Position numbers and translations under genes: made by a program. From Enterococcus sulfureus ATCC 49903 (lineage in GTDB: Bacteria > Bacillota > Bacilli > Lactobacillales > Enterococcaceae): 64,000 nt of DNA. The stretch is from positions 310,001 through 374,000 of the forward strand of contig NZ_ASWO01000005.1 of assembly GCF_000407605.1 (NCBI RefSeq). Direction: 5' to 3'. The number at the start of each line of letters is the position of its first letter. Position 1 is the first letter of the stretch. The notes beneath the pieces were generated by a model. The model did not search any database. It saw only the letters and a program-made list of their open reading frames with translations, and was not told the origin of the DNA. Below, piece by piece: positions 17,166-30,825 of the stretch.

Positions 17166-17180
17166 AAAAAACGAATAAAC

Positions 17181-17293
17181 GGCGTTCCAGAAGTAGCTCC
17201 TAAGGAAACAAGCCGAATCATTACCGAAATAGATGAACCTATTATCGGCATGATTCGGCTTGTTTCTTGGAGCTGGTCACTTCTGTCACAGCC
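17181..17293. repeat. Imperfect 113-bp palindromic element
   Basis: The left arm from 17181 and the right arm ending at 17293 are imperfect reverse complements along their whole length. The best part is 16 bp (17205-17220 with 17251-17266), extended by AGCTCC with GGAGCT and CAGAAGT with ACTTCTG. Small indels separate the arms. It encodes nothing and resembles a miniature mobile or dispersed palindromic element, which only a genome search could confirm. Confidence 0.6.
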
Positions 17294-17598
17294 TCTTTTC
17301 AAATAAAATTAATTTTATTTGAGGAAATGTAATCGAAATATATTTTTGAAACTTACTTTTTGATACCTCTCCAAACTAAATAACTCAATGAAGAAATCGA
17401 GTATGAGAAAGTTAAGGGGTAGTGACATAAAAAATAAAGATCAAAAGCAGCTTTAATCAGAACTGCCTTTTTTTGCTTATGCACTACAAGTATAAGTATG
17501 AACCATTAACTAACTTATAGTCATAGAATTTTCATTCCAAATGATGAAAACTGAATTTTAAGACTAGAAGCAGATTTATTAACTAATATCGTAAGTAA

Positions 17599-17628
17599 TT
17601 GACAACTAAGCATAACTAAAATCATAAT
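17599..17628 (+). promoter_or_regulatory. Promoter of the TetR-family gene
   Basis: TTGACA (17599-17604), an 18-bp spacer and CATAAT (17623-17628) lie 24 bp before the ATG, with AAGGAG between. Confidence 0.6.
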
Positions 17629-17651
17629 GTAATTAAACTAAAGGAGCTTGT

Positions 17652-18197
17652 ATGAAAAAAAAACCAACAAAAAGTACTGAATCAGCTAAATTAGCTTTAT
17701 TTGAACTATTGAAAGTTCACTCTTTTTCTCAAATTACCGTCAATGATATTTGTAAAGAAGCTGAAATTGGTCGTTCGACTTTTTATAAATCATTTTATGA
17801 TAAGTATGATATCCTAGAGGCAGAAAATCAAGATATCTGTCAAAAAATCAAGTCTTCACTAGCGGATCTAATGACCATGGCGAATATCACTACCCATTTG
17901 CAGGAGCTAGTTGAAATAGTAAAATCTACACGTTTTTTACAAATGATTGAAATTGAAGAAGGAACAGTCAATTTAAGAAAACAAATTCTTTCACTTTTAG
18001 AAGATCAGTATATCCAGTACTATAATTATAAAGATATAGCGATCAAATGGTCGATTTCATATGATTTTGCAAAAGAGCTTTTTTGTTCAGCAGCTCTTGC
18101 TTTTATTGAAACATCCTTAAATGAATCCGATCCTGTCATTTTAGAACAAAATCAATTTTTTTTAGAAAAAATAATGAAACAATTTACACATGTATGA
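17652..18197 (+). CDS. TetR/AcrR-family transcriptional regulator
   Basis: The 181-residue protein has an N-terminal helix-turn-helix (about 27-55: ITVNDICKEAEIGRSTFYKSF) and an all-helical ligand domain with no recognisable signature. AAGGAG precedes the ATG. It converges on the amidohydrolase gene, only 9 bp away. Its target is unknown. Candidates are its own promoter, the amidohydrolase, or genes elsewhere. Confidence 0.85.
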   Translation: MKKKPTKSTESAKLALFELLKVHSFSQITVNDICKEAEIGRSTFYKSFYDKYDILEAENQDICQKIKSSLADLMTMANITTHLQELVEIVKSTRFLQMIEIEEGTVNLRKQILSLLEDQYIQYYNYKDIAIKWSISYDFAKELFCSAALAFIETSLNESDPVILEQNQFFLEKIMKQFTHV

Positions 18198-18206
18198 TGA
18201 ATAAGT

Positions 18207-19508
18207 TTAAATTCGATCAAGTAATGTGTCTAACATAGACCATTTTTTAGTTGGTTTTAGCTGAATATTTTGACCATTTTTTATCACTTGATTTATTGAC
18301 TTCAAAGCCGAAATATCTTCTAATGGGTTTTTCTTAAGTAAAATCAAGTCTGCTTGTTTTCCTACTTCAAGAGAACCGTAGTGTTTTTCTATTCCTAAAA
18401 TTTTTGCATTATTTAATGTAGCGTGTTGCAAAATAGTTAAAGGAGAAACGTGACCAAAGCGTACAGTATGATCCAGTTCACGCCAGATATCGTAATGTGT
18501 GACAAATGACATTGAAGCATCATTTCCCATCCCAATTTCAATTTCAGATTCTACTGCTTGCTTAAAACCACTAATCATTTCTTGATAAACAAGCTTTCCA
18601 TTTTCAATCACAATGTCACTTAGCTTTAATTCCGCTTTAGTCAAAAACATTGAAGGAAATGCTGCGGTAAATGTAGGGATTAGCGAACTGTGTCCTCTCA
18701 AACTCTTAGGATTTTTTTTAAATAAATTGATAATCTCTTGATCCATAACAGCTCCATGTTCAATCGTGTCAACTCCACCACGTAAAGCAATTCTCATACC
18801 TTCTGTACTTTCAACATGCGCTGCGACCATACGATGGTTTTTATGAGCTTCGTTGCAAATCGCAATTATTTCTTCTTCTGTAAATTGTAAAGCTCCCGCT
18901 TCTCCAATACGTTTTGCATCTGTGACGCCACCTGTAACGCAGATTTTAATCCAGTCGATTCCATGCTTCATATTTTTACGAACATTTTTACGTCCTTCCC
19001 ATGGTGAATCACTTTCTAAGGCTAAGAATGGTGCGCCGTGTCCGTCAGTAGTACTCAAGAAAAAGCCAGAAACAAATAGTGAAGGACCAATAATTTTTCC
19101 ACTATTGATTTGATCACGTAATTTAACATCTTGATAAAAAAATTCACCGACTGAACGAATTGTCGTAACACCCGACATAAGTTCAATTTGAGCATGTTTT
19201 TTCATTTGTTTCAGTAAAATATTTTTCCCGAATCGTGTTTGTGCCAAACGATAAATTAAGTGAAGCAGTTTTGGAGATATATTTAAGTTCATCGGCTTTC
19301 CAGAACCGAATAGATGTGCGTGACCATTGATTAGCCCAGGGAGTGCATAGTTACCTTCACCTTCAATTATCTCGCAATTTGTTGTGGGACTAATTTCTGG
19401 TGCAATCGTATCAATAACTCCATCTTGTGTATAAAGAATATCCACTGTACGAATATTTCCACTTTTTAAATCGATATGCTGGACGTTTTTTAAAAGTATG
19501 TTTTTCAT
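18207..19508 (-). CDS. Amidohydrolase-family metal-dependent hydrolase
   Basis: The start at ATG 19508 has AAGGAG 7 bp upstream; a TTG two codons earlier is less likely. In the 433-residue product the metal-binding set is complete: His63 and His65 (NGHAHLF), Lys188 (DWIKICVTGG, probably carboxylated), His231 (AAHVEST), His251 (IEHGAVMD) and Asp330 (GNDASM). This pattern fits the prolidase/imidazolonepropionase-like branch of the superfamily. No signal peptide is seen, so it is probably cytoplasmic. The substrate cannot be told from sequence; cyclic imides, N-acyl amino acids and dipeptides are all known for relatives. Confidence 0.85.
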   Translation of the reverse strand: MKNILLKNVQHIDLKSGNIRTVDILYTQDGVIDTIAPEISPTTNCEIIEGEGNYALPGLINGHAHLFGSGKPMNLNISPKLLHLIYRLAQTRFGKNILLKQMKKHAQIELMSGVTTIRSVGEFFYQDVKLRDQINSGKIIGPSLFVSGFFLSTTDGHGAPFLALESDSPWEGRKNVRKNMKHGIDWIKICVTGGVTDAKRIGEAGALQFTEEEIIAICNEAHKNHRMVAAHVESTEGMRIALRGGVDTIEHGAVMDQEIINLFKKNPKSLRGHSSLIPTFTAAFPSMFLTKAELKLSDIVIENGKLVYQEMISGFKQAVESEIEIGMGNDASMSFVTHYDIWRELDHTVRFGHVSPLTILQHATLNNAKILGIEKHYGSLEVGKQADLILLKKNPLEDISALKSINQVIKNGQNIQLKPTKKWSMLDTLLDRI

Positions 19509-19724
19509 TTTCAATCTCCTTAGTAACTACTCTAGTTTTGGTTTTAATTATAAAAAACGTTTCTTCAAAAAAATAGAAACAATTCTTGTGAAATGTCTCT
19601 TTTTAGAAGTTATTAACATCTTCTATTTATCTGTGCATTAGCTAGTAGTAAAAGTTGAAGAATATTTTTTAAGAAAATAAGAGAACTCATGCTCTTAGAT
19701 ACAACTATGCAGTCACTAAATGCA

Positions 19725-19733
19725 TGGTATACT
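19725..19733 (+). promoter_or_regulatory. Extended -10 promoter for the cytidine deaminase gene
   Basis: TGGTATACT lies 20 bp before the ATG, and the start has AAAGGAG upstream. No good -35 is seen. Confidence 0.5.
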
Positions 19734-19753
19734 AAAGATAAAGGAGTTTTTTT

Positions 19754-20149
19754 ATGGATATTTGGGAGAAATTATACGAGTCAGCAAGTCCATTATATGA
19801 TCCTCACGAAGTATCACCTTTTATCTATGCGCAACATGTCGTCTGTGCATTAGAAGCGGAAGATGGGCAAATATTTACAGGCTATTGTTTTGAAGCGACA
19901 GCGGGTGTCTTTCATCTGTGTGCTGAACGTGCAGCAGCTTTTAATATGTATCAATTCAGTAAACAAACTAAAATCAAACGAATCCTCACGTGTCGCAATG
20001 AAGCACCACAAGGAATAGGAGGGATGCCTTGCGGTGCTTGTCGAGAATTTTTGATGCAGCTACATCCTGAAAATGCAAAAATAGAATTCATGGTCGACTA
20101 TTCAACACGGGAAACGATCTTGTTAGAAACGTTACTTCCAAAATGGTGA
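19754..20149 (+). CDS. Cytidine deaminase-family protein
   Basis: Zinc hydrolase of the cytidine deaminase fold, 131 residues. Cys56, Cys93 and Cys96 are the expected zinc ligands and Glu58 the proton shuttle, in CAERAA and PCGACREF. The usual role is salvage of cytidine and deoxycytidine to uridine forms. The N-terminus differs from the classical enzyme, so a related nucleoside or base could be the substrate. It is a single-gene unit. Confidence 0.82.
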   Translation: MDIWEKLYESASPLYDPHEVSPFIYAQHVVCALEAEDGQIFTGYCFEATAGVFHLCAERAAAFNMYQFSKQTKIKRILTCRNEAPQGIGGMPCGACREFLMQLHPENAKIEFMVDYSTRETILLETLLPKW

Positions 20150-20391
20150 GGGATGGATAGAGCATAAATAAGAATTTAGAAGCGAAAAAGGGTCGTGAAA
20201 AAAGTATCTACTAGGATTCTAATTCATTACTTCGTACCTTTGAAGTTAAGCAGAATCAATTAGGCTATCGGGCAACATATCATAGAGAAATATAGATCAT
20301 ATTAACATAGGATCTACAATGCAATCAAAAAAACAAAGAATTGACAGCTTTCTCTTTGATTCGCAATGGGTATTAAGCTGTAACAAAAGAC

Positions 20392-20437
20392 ACTAAAAAA
20401 CACCTTTTTGAGATGACTCGAAAAGGTGTTTTTTAGT
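20392..20437. terminator. Bidirectional terminator after the ClC gene
   Basis: A 17-bp perfect stem (20392-20408 with 20421-20437) with a 12-nt loop and A/T-rich arms ends 3 bp before the ClC stop codon. The remaining 240 bp up to the cytidine deaminase gene show nothing else I can name. Confidence 0.88.
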
Positions 20438-20440
20438 AGG

Positions 20441-21967
20441 TTATAACACGGTATACAATTGACTACGAATCGTGCGTAAATGTTCCTTTGTAGTAAAAAT
20501 CGTTAGAATATCACCGGCCTTGATCAAAGTGTCGCCATTGATCAACAAGACTTGATCCCCACGTTGGATCGAGACAATCAAGACGTGATCAGGCCATTTG
20601 ATTTCACGGATCGTTTTGCCGACATATGGACTTTCAAGTGTAATTGGGTACTCAATGACTGTTTGTTTGGTAGATGTGGTCTCGTGTTGCCCAACTAAAC
20701 GTGCTAGGAGTGATTCATAGATCGGAGCCCCACCTAATGTGTCGACAACGAGATAGGCAATCAAAGCCACCATTCCAGTGGCCATCAAATGATGTAGTGA
20801 TCCAACCATTTCAGTAATCAAGATGATCGCGGTAAGTGGTGCTTTTCCGATGGCTGCAAAGTAACCCGCCATGCCTACAATAATGAAATTTTTCATATAC
20901 ACATCATCCAAATCAAGATAACGAATCGCGATCAAAGCAAATAATGCTCCTGCTAAAGCGCCTAGCGTCAAGATAGGTAAGAAAATCCCTCCTGGTAAAG
21001 AGGCACCGTAAGATACCATCGAAAAGACAAAGCGTAAGACGAGAACGCCGATCAATGGCAAGATCGTCCAAGTCTGGGCTTCGACACCTGTAATGACTTG
21101 GTGTCCGCCTCCTAATAAATCAGGAAATAATAAACCGATCGGAACGATCAAGATAAAGGGAACAATTCCGTGAAAGGCGATAGGGAGTTTGATGTGACTG
21201 TACCATTTGGGTAATCCTAGTAAGACTACTTGATATAAACGGGCAAATAATCCCAATAAAATAGCAAATACGATCAATAACCAATAATCTTTTAGTGGCA
21301 TATCTTGTAATTCGCCAAGATAGAGCACGGGTTTTAAACCAAATACATAAAGTGAGACCATATTGGCGGTAAGTGCAGAAGCAAAAGCAGTGAGCCAAAC
21401 CAGTGGCGAAAAGGTATGATGGATCTCTTCTATAATAAACATCAATCCTGCGATCGGTGCATTAAACGCAGCTGAAAGACCTGCACTTGCTCCACTTGAA
21501 ATAAAAATTTTACGTTCAAATCCTGTTGTTTTGGTCGTTTCAGCAAATCCTTGTCCGATCGTAGCACCTAGTTGGATCGAAGGCCCTTCGCGACCTAAAA
21601 AGAGTCCTGAACCGACAGCAATCAATCCGCCAATAAATTTCTTCCAAAGAACAGAAAACCAGTTATAATCTAATTCTTCTTGTAATTGCCCTTCAACTTG
21701 GGGAATTCCACTACCTTTGATCATCGGTTCTGAGCGAATCAAAAGACCGACGATTATCGCAGATCCGATCATCAAAAGTAACCAAGCAAGGATCCAAAGA
21801 GGATGATACGGTAATACTTTATATACTGAGATGCACCACTCTGTCAACGTGCCGATCCCTAAACGAAATAGACTAACCGTGATTCCTGTAAGTGCTCCGA
21901 TCACGATTCCTTTTAACACAAACGTAAGTCGTGTATGATCTAAAAAACGTAATTCATGTTTTGTCAC
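20441..21967 (-). CDS. ClC-family chloride/proton antiporter with C-terminal TrkA-C domain
   Basis: Polytopic membrane protein of 508 residues. The three anion-pathway motifs are present: GSGIP at 85-89, GREGP at 125-129 and GGIFLP near 330. Gating Glu127 and a second glutamate in FIIEEIHH (about 181), the proton-path residue of E. coli ClcA, are both present, so an exchanger is more likely than a channel. Residues about 430-508 look like a TrkA-C (RCK C-terminal) ligand domain. The start is GTG with GGAGGAAT upstream. Such proteins help acid tolerance or halide export; fluoride specificity is not indicated. Confidence 0.9.
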   Translation of the reverse strand: MTKHELRFLDHTRLTFVLKGIVIGALTGITVSLFRLGIGTLTEWCISVYKVLPYHPLWILAWLLLMIGSAIIVGLLIRSEPMIKGSGIPQVEGQLQEELDYNWFSVLWKKFIGGLIAVGSGLFLGREGPSIQLGATIGQGFAETTKTTGFERKIFISSGASAGLSAAFNAPIAGLMFIIEEIHHTFSPLVWLTAFASALTANMVSLYVFGLKPVLYLGELQDMPLKDYWLLIVFAILLGLFARLYQVVLLGLPKWYSHIKLPIAFHGIVPFILIVPIGLLFPDLLGGGHQVITGVEAQTWTILPLIGVLVLRFVFSMVSYGASLPGGIFLPILTLGALAGALFALIAIRYLDLDDVYMKNFIIVGMAGYFAAIGKAPLTAIILITEMVGSLHHLMATGMVALIAYLVVDTLGGAPIYESLLARLVGQHETTSTKQTVIEYPITLESPYVGKTIREIKWPDHVLIVSIQRGDQVLLINGDTLIKAGDILTIFTTKEHLRTIRSQLYTVL

Positions 21968-22070
21968 ATTGATTCCTCCATTTCATTCTTATGGTACGCT
22001 TGTTTAATTCTAGATACAAGCTAAGTTTTAGGAAATTTCAGATAAAATACTGAAAATTTGAGGTCGTAAA

Positions 22071-22079
22071 TGCTATAAT
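22071..22079 (+). promoter_or_regulatory. Extended -10 promoter for pcrA-ligA
   Basis: TGCTATAAT is a perfect extended -10, with CTGAAA 18 bp upstream as a weak -35, 33 bp before the pcrA start. Confidence 0.6.
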
Positions 22080-22111
22080 AATAAAGATTGCCAAAGAAAG
22101 GATGTTGAGAG

Positions 22112-26391
<4,280 letters not shown>

Positions 26392-26425
26392 TCTTGAGTG
26401 GATAGGAAAAACAACTGATTTTTAT

Positions 26426-26453
26426 TTCAAGATGTCAGATAAAATGATACAAT
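26426..26453 (+). promoter_or_regulatory. Candidate promoter for gatCAB
   Basis: TTCAAG, a 16-bp spacer and TACAAT lie about 30 bp before gatC. The -35 is weak, and read-through from ligA is also possible because no terminator is seen between them. Confidence 0.4.
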
Positions 26454-26484
26454 ACAAAGTAGAAATTTCGAAGAGGAGGATTTT

Positions 26485-26790
26485 ATGGCAATTACAGAAG
26501 AACAAGTCAAACATGTAGCCAAATTGGCGAAACTTTCATTTGCAGACGAAGAACTGCATGAATTTACGGCACAATTGGATAAAATTATTGAAATGGTAGA
26601 AACATTAGAAGAAGTGGATACAACAGGTGTTCCATTTACTTCTCATGTAGTCGATTCAATCAATGTATTACGTGAAGATCATGCTGCTCCAGGCTGGGAT
26701 CGCAAAGAATTATTACGCAATGTACCAGAATCTGAAAATGGATTTATCAAAGTGCCTGCGATTTTAGACAATGGGGAGGCCGGAGCATAA
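26485..26790 (+). CDS. gatC: Asp-tRNA(Asn)/Glu-tRNA(Gln) amidotransferase subunit C
   Basis: Small stabilising subunit (101 residues) of the GatCAB complex that converts mischarged Glu-tRNA(Gln), and where needed Asp-tRNA(Asn), to the amide form. The N-terminal [15 protein letters not shown] and central [16 protein letters not shown] are family signatures. A strong GAGGAGG precedes the ATG, and the stop overlaps gatA by one base. Confidence 0.95.
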   Translation: MAITEEQVKHVAKLAKLSFADEELHEFTAQLDKIIEMVETLEEVDTTGVPFTSHVVDSINVLREDHAAPGWDRKELLRNVPESENGFIKVPAILDNGEAGA

Positions 26791-28262
26791 TGGAAAAATT
26801 ATATACAAAAACAATCGAAGAATTACATGCATTATTAGTCTCAAAAGAAGTAACAGCAGTCGATGTGACGAAAGCTTTTTTTGACCGTATCAAAGAAACA
26901 GAACCAACAATCGATGCTTTTTTAGCATTAAATGAAGAAAAAGCTTTAGAAATGGCGAAAGCATTAGATCTAAAAGGCATTACACCAGAAAATGCCTTAG
27001 CTGGTATTCCAATCGGGATCAAAGACAATATCGTCACAAAAGATTTGCGTACGACTGCGGCTTCAAAAATGTTATATAATTTTGATCCGATCTATGATGC
27101 AACGGTGATGGAAAAAGTCTATCAAGCCGATATGATTCCAGTTGGAAAATTAAATATGGATGAATTTGCGATGGGTGGAAGTACCGAAAATTCTCACTTT
27201 AAACAAACAAAAAATGCGTGGGCTCAAACAAAAGTTCCTGGTGGCTCTTCAGGTGGTTCAGCAGCAGCAGTAGCCGCAGGTCAAATCCCAGCTTCTCTAG
27301 GTTCAGATACGGGTGGTTCGATCCGCCAACCAGCTGCATTCAACGGAATCGTAGGGATGAAACCAACATATGGCCGTATCTCTCGTTTTGGTTTAATTGC
27401 TTTTGCGTCTTCATTAGACCAAATCGGACCATTGACACGCACAGTAAAAGACAATGCCTTAGTATTAAATGCTATCAGTGGCTATGATGCAAAAGATGCA
27501 ACATCTGCTGGACGTTTGGTTCCTGATTTTACTGAAAAATTAGATCAAGGCGTAAAAGGCATGAAGATCGCCTTACCTAAAGAATATTTAGGCGAAGGAA
27601 TCGATGCTGGCGTTAAAGAAGCAATCTTAAAAGCAGCAGATACGTATCGTAAATTAGGCGCAACGGTTGAAGAAGTCAGCTTACCTCATTCAAAATATGG
27701 TGTAGCGGTGTATTACATCATTGCCTCTTCAGAAGCAAGCTCAAACTTACAACGTTTCGATGGAATTCGTTATGGTTTCCGCTCTGAAAATGTGTCAACG
27801 TTAGATGATGTATATGTCAATTCAAGAAGTGAAGGATTTGGCGATGAAGTCAAACGCCGGATCATGTTGGGAACATTCTCACTAAGTGCCGGATATTATG
27901 ATGCTTACTTTAAAAAAGCAGGGCAAGTCCGTACATTGATCAAACAAGACTTTGACAAAGTATTTGAAGACTATGACATGATCATTGGACCAGCAGCGCC
28001 AACTGTTGCCTTTGGAATTGGTGAAAATATCAATAATCCACTAGCAATGTACTTAGCTGATCTATTAACGATCCCAGTAAACTTAGCTGGTCTTCCAGGG
28101 ATGTCGATTCCTGCTGGCTTATCAAATGGATTACCAGTCGGCTTACAATTGATTGGAAAACATTTTGATGAAGCAACGATGTATCAAGCAGCGTATGCGT
28201 TTGAACAAGCAACTGAGTTTCATTTACAACAACCTGCGATTTTAGGAGGGACAAACGCATGA
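26790..28262 (+). CDS. gatA: Amidotransferase subunit A
   Basis: Glutaminase subunit of GatCAB, releasing ammonia for transfer. The amidase-signature catalytic triad is complete: Lys78 (GIKDNI), Ser153 ([11 protein letters not shown]) and Ser177 ([12 protein letters not shown]). Length is 490 residues, normal for the family. It overlaps gatC by 1 bp and gatB by 4 bp. Confidence 0.97.
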   Translation: MEKLYTKTIEELHALLVSKEVTAVDVTKAFFDRIKETEPTIDAFLALNEEKALEMAKALDLKGITPENALAGIPIGIKDNIVTKDLRTTAASKMLYNFDPIYDATVMEKVYQADMIPVGKLNMDEFAMGGSTENSHFKQTKNAWAQTKVPGGSSGGSAAAVAAGQIPASLGSDTGGSIRQPAAFNGIVGMKPTYGRISRFGLIAFASSLDQIGPLTRTVKDNALVLNAISGYDAKDATSAGRLVPDFTEKLDQGVKGMKIALPKEYLGEGIDAGVKEAILKAADTYRKLGATVEEVSLPHSKYGVAVYYIIASSEASSNLQRFDGIRYGFRSENVSTLDDVYVNSRSEGFGDEVKRRIMLGTFSLSAGYYDAYFKKAGQVRTLIKQDFDKVFEDYDMIIGPAAPTVAFGIGENINNPLAMYLADLLTIPVNLAGLPGMSIPAGLSNGLPVGLQLIGKHFDEATMYQAAYAFEQATEFHLQQPAILGGTNA

Positions 28263-29689
28263 ACTTCGAAACAATTATCGGACTAGAGGTCCACGTTGAG
28301 TTAAAAACCAATTCAAAAATCTTTTCACCAGCACCGGCACACTTTGGGGCAGAGCCAAATACGAATACGAATATCGTGGACTGGGGCTACCCAGGTGTGT
28401 TACCGGTGATGAATAAACAAGCGTTAGAATTTGGGATGCGTGCAGCGTTAGCGTTAAACTGTGAAATCTCGAAAGAAACGCATTTCGACCGTAAAAACTA
28501 TTTCTATCCAGATAATCCAAAAGCCTACCAAATCTCTCAATTTGATCAACCGATCGGACACGATGGCTGGATCGAGATCGAAGTTGAAGGCAAAAAGAAA
28601 AAAATCCGTATCGAACGTGTACATTTAGAAGAAGATGCTGGGAAAAATATGCACGGAATCGGGGGATACTCTCACGTGGACTTAAACCGTCAAGGAACTC
28701 CACTGATCGAGATCGTATCTGAAGCAGATATGCGTTCACCTGAAGAAGCGTATGCGTATTTAGAAGCATTGCGTTCGATCATCCAATTTACTGAAGTATC
28801 TGATGTGAAAATGGAAGAAGGCTCAATGCGTTGTGATGCCAATATCTCATTACGTCCTTATGGTCAAGAAAAATTCGGAACAAAAGCTGAATTGAAAAAC
28901 TTGAATTCGATGACATTTGTCAAAAAAGGATTAGCCTTTGAAGAAAAACGTCAAGCGAAAGTCTTATTATCAGGTGGCGAGATCCAACAAGAAACAAGAC
29001 GTTTTGATGAAACAACGAATAAAACGTTGTTGATGCGTGTCAAAGAAGGTTCATCTGACTACCGTTATTTCCCAGAGCCAGATCTACCACGTTTTGTGAT
29101 CGATGATGAATGGATCGAACACGTACGTCAAAGCTTACCAGAATTACCACAATCACGTCGTGCACGTTATTTATCTGAACTTGATCTTCCAGAATACGAT
29201 GCGATGGTCTTGACGCAAACAAAAGAAATGTCTGATTTCTTTGAAGAAACACTAGCGCATGATGCAGATGCGAAACAAGTATCAAACTGGTTGATGGGTG
29301 AAGTGTCCGCTTACTTAAATAGTGAAAAACTAGCACTTGCGGAAACGAAATTGACACCAAGCAATCTTGCAGGCATGATCAACTTGATCGCCGATGGAAC
29401 GATCAGTTCAAAAATCGCGAAAAAAGTGTTCCGTGAATTGATTACAAATGGTGGCGATGCTAAAGAAGTCGTAGAAGCAAAAGGTTTAGTTCAATTGTCT
29501 GATCCAGCGCAATTATTGCCAATGATCAATGAAGTATTGGATCAAAATGCCCAATCGATCGAAGACTTTAAAAACGGAAAAGATCGTGCGGTCGGCTTCC
29601 TAGTCGGTCAAATCATGAAAGCTTCACGCGGAAAAGCCAATCCTGGTGTTGTGAATCAATTGTTGCAACAAGAATTGGCGAAAAGATAG
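28259..29689 (+). CDS. gatB: Amidotransferase subunit B
   Basis: Kinase and transamidase subunit of GatCAB (476 residues), which activates the mischarged aminoacyl group and receives ammonia from GatA. It begins [13 protein letters not shown] and contains the CDANISLRP and [12 protein letters not shown] signatures, ending in the YqeY-like tail domain that contacts tRNA. ATGA overlap with gatA. Confidence 0.97.
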   Translation: MNFETIIGLEVHVELKTNSKIFSPAPAHFGAEPNTNTNIVDWGYPGVLPVMNKQALEFGMRAALALNCEISKETHFDRKNYFYPDNPKAYQISQFDQPIGHDGWIEIEVEGKKKKIRIERVHLEEDAGKNMHGIGGYSHVDLNRQGTPLIEIVSEADMRSPEEAYAYLEALRSIIQFTEVSDVKMEEGSMRCDANISLRPYGQEKFGTKAELKNLNSMTFVKKGLAFEEKRQAKVLLSGGEIQQETRRFDETTNKTLLMRVKEGSSDYRYFPEPDLPRFVIDDEWIEHVRQSLPELPQSRRARYLSELDLPEYDAMVLTQTKEMSDFFEETLAHDADAKQVSNWLMGEVSAYLNSEKLALAETKLTPSNLAGMINLIADGTISSKIAKKVFRELITNGGDAKEVVEAKGLVQLSDPAQLLPMINEVLDQNAQSIEDFKNGKDRAVGFLVGQIMKASRGKANPGVVNQLLQQELAKR

Positions 29690-29700
29690 AAGGTCTGAAC

Positions 29701-30723
29701 ATGAAAAAAGCGCGAGTAATCTATAATCCAACTTCTGGAAAAGAAACGATGAAGCGTAGTTTAGCCGACATTTTAGATGCTTTAGAACAAGCCGGCTACG
29801 AAGCCAGTGCCTATGCGACGACACCACAACCAAATTCAGCAAAAGATGAAGCCAGACGTGCCGCATTAGCTGGATTTGAGCTGATCGTCGCAGCCGGTGG
29901 CGACGGGACGATCAATGAAGTCGTCAATGGGATCGCACCACTTGAGACGCGTCCGAAGATGGCGATCATTCCTGGTGGAACGACCAATGACTATGCACGT
30001 GCACTACGGATCCCTAGAGATAATCCAAAAGCTGCGGCAGAAGTCGTATTAAAAAATCAGACAGTTAAGATGGATATTGGAAAAACACCGGAGCAATATT
30101 TTATCAATATCGCAGCCGGTGGTCATCTGACAGAATTAACGTATGATGTGCCTTCAGAATTAAAAAGTGTCTTTGGCTACTTAGCCTATCTAGCCAAAGG
30201 TGCGGAATTGCTTCCTCGGATCAAACCAATCAAAATGCACTTTAAATATGATGATGGTGAATACGATGGCAATGCGTCGATGTTCTTTTTAGGATTGACC
30301 AATTCAGTCGGCGGATTTGAAAAAATCGCGCCGGATGCGAAGTTAGACGATGGGAAATTCTCATTGATCATCGTCAAAACAGCGAATGTCTTTGAAATCG
30401 TTCATTTGGCTTCATTGATGTTAAATGGCGGAAAACATATCAAAGATCGTCGCATCATCTATACGAAGACGTCAAAACTTGAAGTGTCGGTTCCATCAGA
30501 AAATCATCGTTTGATGATCAATCTTGATGGGGAGTATGGAGGAGATGCGCCGATGGTATTTGAGAATCTGCATAATCATATCGAATTTTTTGCAGATCTC
30601 GATGCGATGCCAGATGGCGCAGTGATCGGCGAAGAGGAATTGACCTCGATTGGACGTAGTTTCATTAAAGAAGTGGAAAAACTAAACGATGAAGACATCG
30701 ATGGCGATGGCAAAATCGGATAA
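29701..30723 (+). CDS. dagK: Diacylglycerol kinase, lipid kinase family
   Basis: Soluble DgkB-type kinase that phosphorylates diacylglycerol left over from lipoteichoic acid synthesis, returning it to phosphatidate. The 340-residue protein has GGDGT at 66-70 and the PGGTTNDYARAL motif near 97-108. It follows gatB by 11 bp and continues the conserved ligA-gatCAB-dagK-rlmCD order. The C-terminal DEDIDGDGKIG resembles a calcium-loop-like acidic tail. Confidence 0.93.
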   Translation: MKKARVIYNPTSGKETMKRSLADILDALEQAGYEASAYATTPQPNSAKDEARRAALAGFELIVAAGGDGTINEVVNGIAPLETRPKMAIIPGGTTNDYARALRIPRDNPKAAAEVVLKNQTVKMDIGKTPEQYFINIAAGGHLTELTYDVPSELKSVFGYLAYLAKGAELLPRIKPIKMHFKYDDGEYDGNASMFFLGLTNSVGGFEKIAPDAKLDDGKFSLIIVKTANVFEIVHLASLMLNGGKHIKDRRIIYTKTSKLEVSVPSENHRLMINLDGEYGGDAPMVFENLHNHIEFFADLDAMPDGAVIGEEELTSIGRSFIKEVEKLNDEDIDGDGKIG

Positions 30724-30726
30724 ATG

Positions 30727-30765
30727 AGGTAAGTTGAGTGAGAATTCACTCATCTTGCCTTTTTT
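30727..30765 (+). terminator. Terminator of the gat-dagK operon
   Basis: An imperfect hairpin with arms at 30727-30742 and 30745-30760 is followed by T residues, immediately after dagK. Confidence 0.78.
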
Positions 30766-30825
30766 ACTTGCTTAACCGTATAAAAACCGCTAGAATGACT
30801 TGAGGTTTAATAAAAGGAGAACAAG

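Larger units (their letters stand above)
17096..17651. other. Non-coding region between hemE and the TetR gene
   Basis: No gene is visible in these 556 bp. Contents are the two palindromic structures listed separately, a perfect 22-bp AT-rich palindrome at 17300-17321, a weak hairpin followed by seven T residues near 17445-17475, and the tetR promoter. Confidence 0.7.
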
